A stretch of DNA of 64,000 bases. Source: Candidatus Dadabacteria bacterium. Its GTDB lineage: Bacteria > Desulfobacterota_D > UBA1144 > Nemesobacterales > Nemesobacteraceae. The translations under genes and the position numbers were made by a program. The stretch spans positions 62,001-126,000 of the forward strand of contig JAJDTG010000022.1 of assembly GCA_022827275.1 (NCBI GenBank), given 5' to 3'. Shown here in pieces: positions 46,157 to 56,663 of the stretch (the stretch's first letter is position 1; each line of letters opens with the position of its first letter). The notes under the pieces are model-generated. The model had not been told where the DNA came from, searched no databases, and saw only the letters and a list, made by a program, of their open reading frames with translations.

Positions 46157-47296
46157 ATGAGCGAGCAGGAAAGAAAAAATCTCATTGAGAAGGTAAAAAT
46201 TGCTGTTGTTAAGGTAGGAAGCAGCGTGCTTACCCACGACGACGGATCTCTTAACGAATCTGTTTTTAAGGAAATAGCAAAGCAGGTCTTTAACCTTAAG
46301 CAGAGAGGAGTGAGGACAATCATAGTTTCTTCGGGAGCCATAGCGTCGGGCATGAAGAAACTGGGTCTTTCGAGCAAACCCATAGAGATAGATGTAAAAC
46401 AGGCGATCTCCGCTTGCGGTCAGACAGAGCTTATCAGGAATTATGAAGAGGCTTTTTCTGAGTTCGGACTTAATGTCGCGCAGATTCTGCTTACCCGTGA
46501 CGGATTCTCCGACAGGAAAAGATTCCTTAACTCGAGAAAGACCATCCGGCGGCTGCTTGAGATGGAGATAATTCCCGTCATAAATGAAAATGACACGGTT
46601 GCTTTCGAGGAGATAATGTTCGGAGATAACGACAACCTCGCGGCGCTTGTGATTTCTCTTACGGAGGCGGATATTCTTGTGCTGCTAAGCAATGTGGAGG
46701 GCTTCTTCGACAAGGATCCGGCAAAAGACGAAAACGCGAAACTGCTTTCCACAATCGCGGAGATAGATTCCAGAATAGAGTCTTTTGCCGGAGACACTTT
46801 TGGCAAGACCACTTCCGGGGGGATGAGAACCAAGATCCAGGCTGCAAGGTCCGCTGCGGCCTTTGGAGTGCCGACTATAATTGCAAACGGGAAAAGAAAA
46901 GGTTCTCTTCTTAGTATCTTTAACGGCCAGGAGTACGGAACCGTGATACTTCCGACAAGGGAAAGACTCACAGGGAGAAAACACTGGATTGCCTATACGC
47001 TTAAGCCTCAAGGGAAACTTATATTGGACGATGGGGCGGCCGAGGCTATTACCCAAAAAGGCAGAAGTCTCCTTCCTTCGGGAATAAGGGAAGTTCAGGG
47101 GGAATTCGAGATAGGAGAGCTTGTCAGCTGCTTTAACTCCTCTGAGGTTGAGATATCAAGGGGGCTTTGTTCCTACGGTTCTTCAGAGGTGAGAAAGATT
47201 CTCGGAAAGAAATCATCTGAAATAGAGAGTGTGCTCGGGTACAGATACAGCGATGAGATAATCCATCGAAACGAGATGGTGATACTTTCCAGATGA
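46157..47296 (+). CDS. proB: Glutamate 5-kinase
   Basis: 379 residues from MSEQERKNLIEKVKIAVVKV. It phosphorylates glutamate in the first step of proline synthesis. The amino-acid-kinase domain shows VGSSVLTHDDGSLN, IIVSSGAIASGMKKLGL, PVINENDTVAFEEIMFGDND and GTGGM-like TSGGMRTKIQAA. A C-terminal PUA domain (about 285-370) is present, as in E. coli ProB. The stop overlaps the mltG start. proA is not adjacent. Confidence 0.96.
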   Translation: MSEQERKNLIEKVKIAVVKVGSSVLTHDDGSLNESVFKEIAKQVFNLKQRGVRTIIVSSGAIASGMKKLGLSSKPIEIDVKQAISACGQTELIRNYEEAFSEFGLNVAQILLTRDGFSDRKRFLNSRKTIRRLLEMEIIPVINENDTVAFEEIMFGDNDNLAALVISLTEADILVLLSNVEGFFDKDPAKDENAKLLSTIAEIDSRIESFAGDTFGKTTSGGMRTKIQAARSAAAFGVPTIIANGKRKGSLLSIFNGQEYGTVILPTRERLTGRKHWIAYTLKPQGKLILDDGAAEAITQKGRSLLPSGIREVQGEFEIGELVSCFNSSEVEISRGLCSYGSSEVRKILGKKSSEIESVLGYRYSDEIIHRNEMVILSR

Positions 47297-48294
47297 GTGA
47301 GACTCGTGGATTTAACCGGTTCTCAAAGGGACTTGCGATTTTTGTTTTCGTTCTGTTGGCTTTGTCTGCCTGGTTTTATTTCCTAGACGGTTTCTCAACT
47401 GAGACAAAAATTGTGGAGATACCGCAAGGCCTTGGCCTGTCAGCTATAGCGGAGAAGCTTGAAGGGGAGGGAGTGATAAGAAAAGCGGAGATTCTTCTCC
47501 TCTCGGCTTTTTTAAGCGGAACCCAGAGAAAGCTTAAGCACGGAGAATACGTGTTCTCAGCTGGCGAGGCGCCCTATACTGTTCATAGGAAGCTGCGCCG
47601 CGGCGAAGTGTCTTTAAGGAAGGTTACTTTCCCCGAAGGGATTACCCTTGTGCAGATAGCAGGGATTCTCGAGGCCTCCCAGATAGTTCCCCGCGAAGAG
47701 TTCCTCGCGCTTGCCGAAAACGGTGAGTATTCGACCAAAAAACTTGGCATGGACGTTTCGAGTCTTGAGGGGTTCCTTTTTCCCGACACTTATTTCTTCG
47801 CGCGTGACTGCTCCGCGGATAAAGTAATTGAAACGATGCTCGACAGGTTTCGGGAAGCTTGTGTGACGCTTGGTATCGCAAGTATGCAACCCGATATCAA
47901 GGAGATTGTGACTATCGCCTCACTGATAGAGAAAGAAACGGCTTTTCCCCCTGAGAGGCCTCTTGTATCCGCCGTAATACGCAATCGGCTTTGCAAAGGG
48001 ATGAAGCTTGAGTTCGACCCGACGGTGATTTATGCTCTTGGGGAGAAGTTCGACGGCGATATTAGAAAAAAAGATCTGAGTTTTCCTTCTTCCTATAATA
48101 CCTACGTGGTTTCGGGACTTCCTCCGGGTCCGATAGCTGCTCCCGGTCTTGATTCAATCCGCGCGGCACTTGAGCCGGCGGATGTTGACTATCTTTACTT
48201 CGTTTCAAACGGAGACGGGGTCCATGTTTTCTCAAAGACATATGGGGACCATCAGAATGCCGTGAAAAGGCTTCTAAAGAAGGAAAAACAGTGA
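47293..48294 (+). CDS. mltG: Endolytic transglycosylase MltG
   Basis: 333 residues of the YceG family, which cuts nascent glycan strands and limits peptidoglycan length. One N-terminal membrane helix (LAIFVFVLLALSAWFYFLDG) is followed by a LysM-like region and the catalytic part. IASLIEKETAFPPERPLVSA holds the catalytic Glu; GMKLEFDPTVIYAL and YNTYVVSGLPPGPIAAPG are the other family motifs. It is translationally coupled to proB by an ATGA overlap. Confidence 0.95.
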   Translation: MSETRGFNRFSKGLAIFVFVLLALSAWFYFLDGFSTETKIVEIPQGLGLSAIAEKLEGEGVIRKAEILLLSAFLSGTQRKLKHGEYVFSAGEAPYTVHRKLRRGEVSLRKVTFPEGITLVQIAGILEASQIVPREEFLALAENGEYSTKKLGMDVSSLEGFLFPDTYFFARDCSADKVIETMLDRFREACVTLGIASMQPDIKEIVTIASLIEKETAFPPERPLVSAVIRNRLCKGMKLEFDPTVIYALGEKFDGDIRKKDLSFPSSYNTYVVSGLPPGPIAAPGLDSIRAALEPADVDYLYFVSNGDGVHVFSKTYGDHQNAVKRLLKKEKQ

Positions 48295-48327
48295 CTTTAT
48301 GCGTCCAGAGACCTTTGATCAGGCGGG

Positions 48328-49482
48328 CTAGAATTCTCCCCTGAATGCTTTTGCGAAGCCGTCATGCTGTGATCTGGCAATTTTCTCCTGCTCGGCCTGC
48401 AGGTAAGCCCGGTCCTTCCTCTCTATACGTATTATGTCGTCCCGACCCTTGGATGCCATGAACTGTGTTCCTACTGTTTCTTTTGAAATTATTTCAAGTA
48501 TTGCCGGGTAGTTTTTCGATCCGATGAATATGGAATGTATGCATACGCCTATGCTCTTTGCGCGCTCTCTCTGCGCTTCGACATTGGGATCACCGGAAGT
48601 TGGAATCCCATCGGTTATAAAGAGTATGTGCTTGTTCCTAAGCCCCCTGCCTCGGAACTCCTTCAGGGCTTCTCCCAGTGCTTCTTCGTAATTTGTGTTT
48701 CCGGAGCAGTCCGTGCTTTCCGCCAGCCTTTCTATCCACCTGTAGTCTCTGGTGAAAAAGCGGGAGTTTTTCGTGTGCTTTCTTGAGCGGTGGTTAAACT
48801 CCAGATAACCGATTCTCATTCTTTTTTTTCTCGCAAGCTCTATTACTCCCTTCACGACGGATGAAGACCACTCGCTGTACACTCCCATCATCGAAGTGCT
48901 TATGTCCCTGAGAATTGCTATTTCCCCTCCGAGCGTTTCCTTTTCCCGAAGGTGAACTCTGGGCAGCTTGGGAGAGGTGTGCTCGGACCATATGAACGCC
49001 TCAACGGGATCTATGTCCTCAATCTCATCAAAAGAGGACATGCGCTTCCATTTCCTAGGAGATCCTCCAGGGTGGGAGGTTTTTTTGGCCATGCTTTTCT
49101 GGAAATTGCCTTCAAGCACTCTCATGATGCGTTTTATGTTCTCGGCGGTTTCCGTATTTCCCCTTCCCGGGATTACCGTTTCGTCGTCTTCTCCGGCCTT
49201 GGATGACTTGCTGCTCATGTATGCGCGCGCAGACTTGTCCTCTCTCTCGGTGTTTCCGCTGTCCTGTGGATTTCCGGTGGGGTCGCTCGGCACGTCTTGG
49301 CCTTCTGGAGGAGCCATTTCGCTCTGATTGTTGTCGAGGTTCTGCTTAAGATCCTTGAGCGCGTCAAAGAAGGTTTTCTGGGCCTCGGCGAGCGGATTCT
49401 CAGTCTCCTTGTCCGCTTCCTCGTCAGGAATTTCCCCTTTTGGTTCTTGGGAGAAATCCTGATCGAATTCCGAATCAGGCAT
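48328..49482 (-). CDS. VWA domain-containing protein, partner of MoxR ATPase
   Basis: 384 residues. The first 130 residues are acidic, Gln/Pro-rich and probably disordered. A von Willebrand A domain follows with an intact MIDAS motif DISTS (Asp193, Ser195, Ser197), the Thr in CSGNTNYEEAL and the Asp in ILFITDGIPTSG. It is the second gene of a moxR-vwa pair, 17 nt after moxR. Such pairs (RavA-ViaA, CbbQ-CbbO, MoxR-like) remodel or insert metal into partner enzymes. No target enzyme gene is adjacent. Confidence 0.85.
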   Translation of the reverse strand: MPDSEFDQDFSQEPKGEIPDEEADKETENPLAEAQKTFFDALKDLKQNLDNNQSEMAPPEGQDVPSDPTGNPQDSGNTEREDKSARAYMSSKSSKAGEDDETVIPGRGNTETAENIKRIMRVLEGNFQKSMAKKTSHPGGSPRKWKRMSSFDEIEDIDPVEAFIWSEHTSPKLPRVHLREKETLGGEIAILRDISTSMMGVYSEWSSSVVKGVIELARKKRMRIGYLEFNHRSRKHTKNSRFFTRDYRWIERLAESTDCSGNTNYEEALGEALKEFRGRGLRNKHILFITDGIPTSGDPNVEAQRERAKSIGVCIHSIFIGSKNYPAILEIISKETVGTQFMASKGRDDIIRIERKDRAYLQAEQEKIARSQHDGFAKAFRGEF

Positions 49483-49499
49483 CTGATCCGGATCCGGGG

Positions 49500-50456
49500 T
49501 CAGCTTGTCATCTGGCTTTTTTTTTTATCCTGAACGATATTCCGGAGAATATTGTCCATCTGTTCGTAGACGTCGGGAGGAACTCTGAAAGCAGTCATGT
49601 ATCTTAAGACATCAAGGTCTTCTTTCGAGCATACATCCCTTTCGTTAAGAAGTGCGTGGGAACGAATAAGCTTGAGTGCTTTTACGAAGAATGTCCTGTC
49701 GGAAATAAGCGAGTTGGTCTCGTTAAGCCCGAAGTCCTCGATCATTATGGTTGCGAAATTCGCAAGACCTTCCTGCACTTCGGGTGGAATCAGGATTTTT
49801 TCAAGGGTTTTGTAGCTTTTGTCGAAAAGCTTTTTGCTTACCCTTTTCGGTATCTTTTCTTCAAACGGTCTTTCGGAGTAAAGCTCGATAACCTTTCTGG
49901 CCTCGTCCCATTTTTTCCCGTAGGAGATTCCCAAGGCTTTTACCTGGAGAATGAAACGGTCGAGATTGGCCGGATCAAGGGGTTCATTGTAGTATTCGTC
50001 AGCCGTTGGATTGCTCGTTGCTATAGCGGTCAGGAGGGGAATGGGTTCGTTGAAGAATTTCCTTTCGTTAAGTATTCGAAGAAGTATGTTGAGCGATTCC
50101 CCGGGCGCGCGCGATATGTCGTCTAAAAGGCAGATCTCAGACGTCAGTATTCCGCCCTTTACAATATCCTGCTTTATCCTCTCTCCGAGTTCGGTTTCCT
50201 CCTTCACTATTGTCAGGTCTCCGACGAGTTCTGAAAGCCTGGTGTCCCTGTGAAGCTGGTAGAAAAAGAAGTTAAGCTGGGCTGCTTTGGAAACGATTTC
50301 CGAAAGCATGGTCTTCGCTGTACCAGGAGGACCTTCAATGTAGATGTGTTCTCTTGAGATTATTCCGAGAAGAAGGGCGGTTTTTACCTCGTCGTGTCCG
50401 ACGACATGCTTATCCATTTCTTCCCGAAGGGATGCAAAAGGGTTAGCGGGGTTCAT
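49500..50456 (-). CDS. MoxR-family AAA+ ATPase
   Basis: 318 residues: Walker A GPPGTAKT (about 42-49) and Walker B EICLLDDISRAPG, with Asp-Asp instead of the usual Asp-Glu. Sensor 1 is TAIATSNPTADEYYNEPLD and arginine-finger LDRF follows. The C-terminal lid is VKALKLIRSHALLNERD. It is a hexameric chaperone-type ATPase by family, acting with the VWA protein encoded downstream. An A-run near the 3' end (KKKSQMTS) abuts the partner gene. Confidence 0.9.
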   Translation of the reverse strand: MNPANPFASLREEMDKHVVGHDEVKTALLLGIISREHIYIEGPPGTAKTMLSEIVSKAAQLNFFFYQLHRDTRLSELVGDLTIVKEETELGERIKQDIVKGGILTSEICLLDDISRAPGESLNILLRILNERKFFNEPIPLLTAIATSNPTADEYYNEPLDPANLDRFILQVKALGISYGKKWDEARKVIELYSERPFEEKIPKRVSKKLFDKSYKTLEKILIPPEVQEGLANFATIMIEDFGLNETNSLISDRTFFVKALKLIRSHALLNERDVCSKEDLDVLRYMTAFRVPPDVYEQMDNILRNIVQDKKKSQMTS

Positions 50457-50698
50457 TCATCCACTCCTGAAAAAGGCAATGAGCGTTATTATTACATAAA
50501 GGGATACTTTTTTCAATCTGTTTCGGCGTGCGCAGGTGCTGGAGATTTTGACGGACTTGGCGCGAGGAAAGCCACGGGAACGGATTCACACGGGATATCG
50601 AGCCGACGGTTCTCTCTCGAGTTTCGCAAGTCACCAAGGGAGAAACCATCTTTTAGGAAAAACCGAGAGGCTTTGCAGGACGAATGACCGAGGGCCGA

Positions 50699-51526
50699 TC
50701 AGAAGTATAAAACCGCTTTTACTGAAAAACCGGTTTCGCTTCCGTCAAGCGATATGGGAACCTTGACCTCTTCCTCCGAAAAAGTTCCCCGATCTTCTTT
50801 TCCGTACTGCGTGTGGCGCACTTCGCCGCGGATTCCTATCTTGTCCCCGATCATCTTTTCAAGTCCCCCTCCTACCGTAAACGCGTAGAAACTTTCGTCG
50901 TGGGAATCCGTGCCTGACTCGAACTCGCCTGGCCCGCAAAGCTCGCTGGGATTCAGACAGCCGTTGTAGTCAACAGTTAACTCCGCGTCCATGCGGCGTA
51001 CTCCGCCGAGGACATAGACACCAGCGCCCGGGCCCAAAAGCGAAATCAGAAACGGGGGACTCACACCGAACATCAACGTCGCGCCATAGCTGTTTTTTCT
51101 CTCTGCGCTCCACTCATCGGGCCAGGCTTCTCCGTACTGGTTTCGGCCCTCGGACTGTCCGTCTCCGGGAAGGGTTCCGCTTGCCGTGCCGCCGTGGAAC
51201 TGTCCGTCAATCTCGAAGCCTAAATAAAAGGTGTCGCTTGGATCCAGATTAAGCCGGTAGCCGACAAGAAGCCCGCCACTAAAACCCGTTTTGCTTGCCG
51301 AATCGCTTGTGTCGTAAATGTTTCCGCTCTGCAGATAATTGGCCGGGACACCGGTACTGTCAACAGTTTTTGCGTGTTCGAAGCTTACGCGTTCAATCCC
51401 GGTCGAAGCGCCGACGTAGAAACTACCGCTTTGTGCAACCGCGTTTCCGGAAACACCGAAAATCATCGCCATCGCGATCATTAAAGCCCAAAAACCTGTC
51501 TTCTGATTCTTGAGTATTCTGCCCAT
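50699..51526 (-). CDS. Outer-membrane beta-barrel protein
   Basis: 275 residues with a signal peptide (FWALMIAMAMIFGVSGNAVAQ). A small barrel of about eight strands follows: SFYVGASTGIERVSFEHA, TGFSGGLLVGYRLNL, GIRGEVRHTQYG and a C-terminal VKAVLYF. It resembles OmpA-like or OmpW-like surface antigens. One Cys pair (CLNPSELC) may form a disulfide in a loop. Function unknown. The ribosome-binding site is CAGGAGAA. The 242 bases between it and moxR hold no gene that I can support. Confidence 0.8.
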   Translation of the reverse strand: MGRILKNQKTGFWALMIAMAMIFGVSGNAVAQSGSFYVGASTGIERVSFEHAKTVDSTGVPANYLQSGNIYDTSDSASKTGFSGGLLVGYRLNLDPSDTFYLGFEIDGQFHGGTASGTLPGDGQSEGRNQYGEAWPDEWSAERKNSYGATLMFGVSPPFLISLLGPGAGVYVLGGVRRMDAELTVDYNGCLNPSELCGPGEFESGTDSHDESFYAFTVGGGLEKMIGDKIGIRGEVRHTQYGKEDRGTFSEEEVKVPISLDGSETGFSVKAVLYF

Positions 51527-51787
51527 AGTCTTTTCTCCTGAATAGTTCTTATTACGAGGTTAAGTCCTTGCTCCGGAAGGGGCCTGAAAACCTTCTAGTC
51601 CTAATATTTATAGCTTGAAGAATGCACATTGTAAAATGAAGTGGCTGAGGGACTTTGGCGATGGTGCGTACTGGCGTCTTCCAGCGGAAACTGCGCTTGT
51701 GGGAAAAGCGGATATTACGGTTATAATCTGCCTGCGAAGGCAGTTCTTTGCCGTTTTGCAGATTCTTTATCTCCGGGGCGCGACTTT

Positions 51788-52360
51788 ATGGACGCGGAAA
51801 AAATATTTTACGGGATAGATGAAGTAAAAAAGAGAAAGTCCCCCCGCAGGTTTATCCTGATAGCGGTTGTTTTCGTATTCGGTCTCGGGGTCTTTAAATT
51901 CGGGTTCTTCCCCGAGCAGTGGTTCTGGGAGAGCGACGATATTTCCCGAAAACTGATTGTGAGGAACACTGAATCCCGGTGGATAACCACCAAGAAAGGG
52001 TATCTCTTTTTCGTTCGCGGGGAGATCATGAACGAAAGCGACGTTCCCGTCAGCTACATAAAGCTCAGGAGCAGTTTTCAGGTGTCGGGGCAGACCGTTT
52101 ATGTTCAGGACTTTTACTCGGGCAACACTCTTTCGATGCGGGATCTTAGAAACGCCGACACGGATCATCCTCTTCAGAAATTAAGCAGGAAAAGCGGGGA
52201 TGACCTCTCGGTGCTTACCGGGACCGAGGCCTCGGCCAATTTCAACATAAAGCCTGGCAATACTGTTTTCTTCAACACTTTCTACCTTTCCGTGAACAAG
52301 ATACTTGGCCTTAAGTATCAGATTGAGATTACGGATTTCGAAGTGATGTCCGAGGGTTAA
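51788..52360 (+). CDS. DUF3426-like single-pass membrane protein
   Basis: 190 residues from MDAEKIFYGIDEVKKRKSPR. One helix (RFILIAVVFVFGLGVFKFGFF, about 22-42) is followed by a domain like DUF3426: YLFFVRGEIMNESDVPVSY, YSGNTLSMRDL and FNIKPGNTVFFNTFYL. Many relatives begin with an MJ0042-type zinc ribbon. The upstream in-frame codons (to 51641) contain NCACGKSG and VLCRFAD, which might be a decayed ribbon, but the second Cys pair is missing. I therefore start at the later ATG. Function unknown. Confidence 0.65.
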   Translation: MDAEKIFYGIDEVKKRKSPRRFILIAVVFVFGLGVFKFGFFPEQWFWESDDISRKLIVRNTESRWITTKKGYLFFVRGEIMNESDVPVSYIKLRSSFQVSGQTVYVQDFYSGNTLSMRDLRNADTDHPLQKLSRKSGDDLSVLTGTEASANFNIKPGNTVFFNTFYLSVNKILGLKYQIEITDFEVMSEG

Positions 52361-52719
52361 AGGGAGCCGTTTAGGACTTCGTTCTGATGGGAGCGAAAGA
52401 GGCATTTGCACTGCTGAATATGTATATATAGAACAAGGGTTTTCGCATGGGGCAAAGACTTTTTACCCCATAATTTCCGTAAAAACCTTTGAGAACCGGC
52501 TGATCCTGTGAGAGTCAGCACCGTATTGTGTCTGAATCGAGGAATCCGGCTGTTGGATCACTCTAATAGTGCCGGTAGTTTGCCAATTCTGTTCTCATTA
52601 TGGGAACCAACTCCCCGGGAGTCGTCACAGTAAAATGATTTGGGAGGGCTTAAATTGCTTTATTAAGCAGTTTTTAGTACACTATAGCCCCTTTATAGAA
52701 ATAATCCGGTGGGTAAGCG
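52361..52719. other. Intergenic region upstream of the small gene before guaB
   Basis: 359 bases without a credible gene. Two weak hairpins are visible: TGGGG/CCCCA near 52450-52472, and GCTTAA/TTAAGC near 52649-52669 followed by a T-run, which could be a terminator. A CTCCCCGGGAG palindrome lies near 52610. Confidence 0.45.
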
Positions 52720-53097
52720 ATGAAGTCTACACGAATAAAGATAAGCATAAGTCAGGACGGTTCACTTTCAAAAGAATCCGTCGAGACTGTTGATTTTGAA
52801 TTTCCACTCATTCCAAGAAAACTCCTGAAATCCATGGGGTTTGAAAAGGTGGATGACACGACTTACGTGGGTATCGTGTCAGTTTTTCTGAATCTTTTGG
52901 AAAAGGAGCAGGAGATAGAGATTGAACTAGGGGTGGAGGCTTCCGACGCGAGAAAGAAAATCCTGGATCTTTTTGCCAAGGGTTTTCAAAGCATGAGCGG
53001 GAGCGAGGCCCCTCAAGCTGGAAAAAAACCAAAACCCGCCCCGAAAACAAAAAAACCGAGGGCAAGGAAGGTTTCCGCCACGAATAAGGCCGGCTAA
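52720..53097 (+). CDS. Hypothetical protein with basic Lys/Pro-rich tail
   Basis: 125 residues, not recognised. The first 85 form a small mixed domain ([52 protein letters not shown]). The last 35 are rich in Lys, Pro and Ala ([19 protein letters not shown]), a nucleic-acid-binding-type tail. The stop is 5 nt before the guaB ATG, so it is probably cotranscribed with guaB. Confidence 0.65.
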   Translation: MKSTRIKISISQDGSLSKESVETVDFEFPLIPRKLLKSMGFEKVDDTTYVGIVSVFLNLLEKEQEIEIELGVEASDARKKILDLFAKGFQSMSGSEAPQAGKKPKPAPKTKKPRARKVSATNKAG

Positions 53098-53102
53098 CTG
53101 CT

Positions 53103-54572
53103 ATGCAGGATTTTGTTTTTGAAGAAGCGCTTACCTTTGACGACGTAATACTATCTCCGTGCTACTCCGAAGTTCTGCCGAGCGAAGTTGACGTTTCGGT
53201 AAGGCTTACCCGGCGCATAAACCTTAATATTCCCATGCTGAGTGCGGCCATGGATACCGTAACGGAATTCCGCACGTCAATTGCCATGGCACAGGAAGGC
53301 GGTATAGGAATAATCCACAGAAACCTCTCCATCCCTGCACAGGCGGGAGAAGTCGAGAGAGTAAAGAAATACGAAAGTGGAATGATAGTTAATCCCCTGA
53401 CTGTACGTCCTGGAACCCGGGTTAGCGAAGCCCTTGAGATAATGGTTGAAAACGATATCTCCGGTCTTCCCGTCGTAAAGCCCAACAATACCCTTCACGG
53501 AATAATCACCAACAGGGACATAAGGTTTGAAAAGAACATGGACCTTAAGATCGACAAGGTCATGACTCCCAGGAAGAGTCTCGTCACCGTCAAGGAGGGT
53601 ACCACCCTTCTTGAAGCCAAGGAGCTTCTTCACAAGTTCAAGATAGAGAAACTCCCGGTCGTTGATAACAGTTTCAAGCTTCGCGGCCTTATAACCATGA
53701 AGGATATAGAGAAAATAGAGAAGTTTCCCAAGGCGTCTAAGGACGCGATGGGAAGACTCCTTGTGGGAGCCGCAGTCGGGGTTGATAAGCACAGCCAGGA
53801 GCGGGTGGACGAGCTTGTTGCAGCAGGGTGTGACGTAATAGTGGTCGATACTGCACACGGACATTCGAAGAGGGTGCTCGACAGCTTGGCCCGTATAAGA
53901 AAAAAGTACCCGGATATAGCTTTGGTGGCCGGCAACATAGCCACTTCTGAAGCAGCCGAGGATCTTATAAAAGCCGGTGCGGATTGTCTAAAGGTGGGGG
54001 TGGGTCCCGGATCGATATGCACGACGCGCGTGATAGCCGGTATAGGAGTGCCGCAGATAACCGCCATAAGAAAAGTCTGTTCCGTGGCGAAAAAGCATGA
54101 CATACCCGTAATAGCCGACGGAGGGATAAAATACTCGGGGGATATAACAAAGGCGCTTGCCGCCGGAGCAGATTCTGTGATGATAGGAAACCTGCTCGCC
54201 GGGTCGGACGAAGCCCCCGGGGAAGTTGTTCTCTATCAGGGGAGAACCTACAAAGTTTACCGTGGGATGGGTTCCATTGAAGCGATGAGGGCCGGGAGCA
54301 GGGACCGCTACGCTCAGGACGATGAGATGATGGAGGCCAAGCTTGTTCCCGAAGGAATAGAGGGAAGGGTTCCTTACAGGGGCAATATAGGGGCCATAAT
54401 TTACCAGCTTGTCGGAGGACTTCGTGCGGGAATGGGCTACACCGGTTCCGCGACGATAAAGCAACTTCAGGAAAACGCGAAGTTCGTGAAGATTACCAAT
54501 GCCGGGCTTCAGGAAAGTCACGTTCACGATATCGTAATTACCAAGGAATCTCCCAACTACAGGATCGGGTGA
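53103..54572 (+). CDS. guaB: Inosine-5'-monophosphate dehydrogenase
   Basis: 489 residues. It oxidises IMP to XMP with NAD, the committed step to GMP. The start [22 protein letters not shown] is the family N-terminus. Two CBS domains (about 95-205) are followed by the barrel with VDTAHGHSK, the catalytic-Cys loop [26 protein letters not shown] and the flap YRGMGS. guaA follows after 96 nt. Confidence 0.97.
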   Translation: MQDFVFEEALTFDDVILSPCYSEVLPSEVDVSVRLTRRINLNIPMLSAAMDTVTEFRTSIAMAQEGGIGIIHRNLSIPAQAGEVERVKKYESGMIVNPLTVRPGTRVSEALEIMVENDISGLPVVKPNNTLHGIITNRDIRFEKNMDLKIDKVMTPRKSLVTVKEGTTLLEAKELLHKFKIEKLPVVDNSFKLRGLITMKDIEKIEKFPKASKDAMGRLLVGAAVGVDKHSQERVDELVAAGCDVIVVDTAHGHSKRVLDSLARIRKKYPDIALVAGNIATSEAAEDLIKAGADCLKVGVGPGSICTTRVIAGIGVPQITAIRKVCSVAKKHDIPVIADGGIKYSGDITKALAAGADSVMIGNLLAGSDEAPGEVVLYQGRTYKVYRGMGSIEAMRAGSRDRYAQDDEMMEAKLVPEGIEGRVPYRGNIGAIIYQLVGGLRAGMGYTGSATIKQLQENAKFVKITNAGLQESHVHDIVITKESPNYRIG

Positions 54573-54668
54573 TAACGGTTTTCTTATCTCGTAAAGTCAA
54601 CTTCAAAAAGGGCGGTTTACCCTTCAGGGTCCTTCGGATTTTATCGCAACGGGGGAGGCGGCCTTAGA

Positions 54669-56201
<1,533 letters not shown>

Positions 56202-56204
56202 AGC

Positions 56205-56417
56205 CTAGCTGACTCTTCTTTTGAATATGGCGAATTCACCCGTAATGGTGGCAAGTTCCCAGCCTTCCTCCCCAAGTGAGACCAGGGAATCTTCAAGGTT
56301 TCCCCTGGTGCTCTCTCTCCTCGAATCGACCTCTTCCTTGTAGACGGCTATATCGTGATCCTGAGGCCTTTTAACTAGTACGTCGGTCGAGACTACCTTA
56401 TAATCCCAGCGTTCCAT
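56205..56417 (-). CDS. Small DUF4177-like protein
   Basis: 70 residues: RWDYKVVSTD at the N-terminus, then LVSLGEEGWELATITGEFAIFKR. This is the pattern of DUF4177-like small proteins (WEYKVV, then GWEL, then KR); function unknown. Its ATG shares the A of the preceding gene's TAA stop (TAATG), so translation is coupled. Confidence 0.65.
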   Translation of the reverse strand: MERWDYKVVSTDVLVKRPQDHDIAVYKEEVDSRRESTRGNLEDSLVSLGEEGWELATITGEFAIFKRRVS

Positions 56418-56590
56418 TATTCTTCTTGCTCTCCGGTCTCCTCTTCTTCGTCGATGACGAGGGATGTTGCCTTGTCACTTACGTCAGGCAGGGATTTCAT
56501 GTGTTTTTCGTAATCCTTCCGGGTAATATGCCCTTCTTCTATATATCTTTTGTAAATCCGCACATCAAAAAATTCTTCGTTATCCTTCAT
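56417..56590 (-). CDS. 57-residue conserved-looking small protein
   Basis: Translation begins MKDNEEFFDVRIYKRYIEEG, continues HITRKDYEKHMKSLPDVSDK and ends in an acidic tail (EEEETGEQEE). A strong GGAGG site lies 8 nt before the ATG. The stop overlaps the start of the DUF4177-like gene (TAATG). I recall similar short proteins with a KR-I-x2-G-x-I-x4-Y and LPD-x2-DK pattern in deltaproteobacteria, but have no function for them. Confidence 0.7.
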   Translation of the reverse strand: MKDNEEFFDVRIYKRYIEEGHITRKDYEKHMKSLPDVSDKATSLVIDEEEETGEQEE

Positions 56591-56663
56591 TATCCATCCT
56601 CCGAAAGAAAAAGAATTCTAACCACGAGCGAGGTTTTTTCAAAACGGAAGCTTCAGGCGGCTG

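Noticed and set aside
50457-50698. Possible small genes between moxR and the beta-barrel gene
   Set aside because: Short frames on both strands lack ribosome-binding sites and look like random sequence; the region is probably the moxR promoter.
51641-51787. In-frame upstream extension of the DUF3426-like gene with Cys residues (NCACGKSG, VLCRFAD)
   Set aside because: It could be a zinc ribbon, but only three scattered Cys are present and the second CxxC is missing; no ribosome-binding site fits. Kept as a note only.
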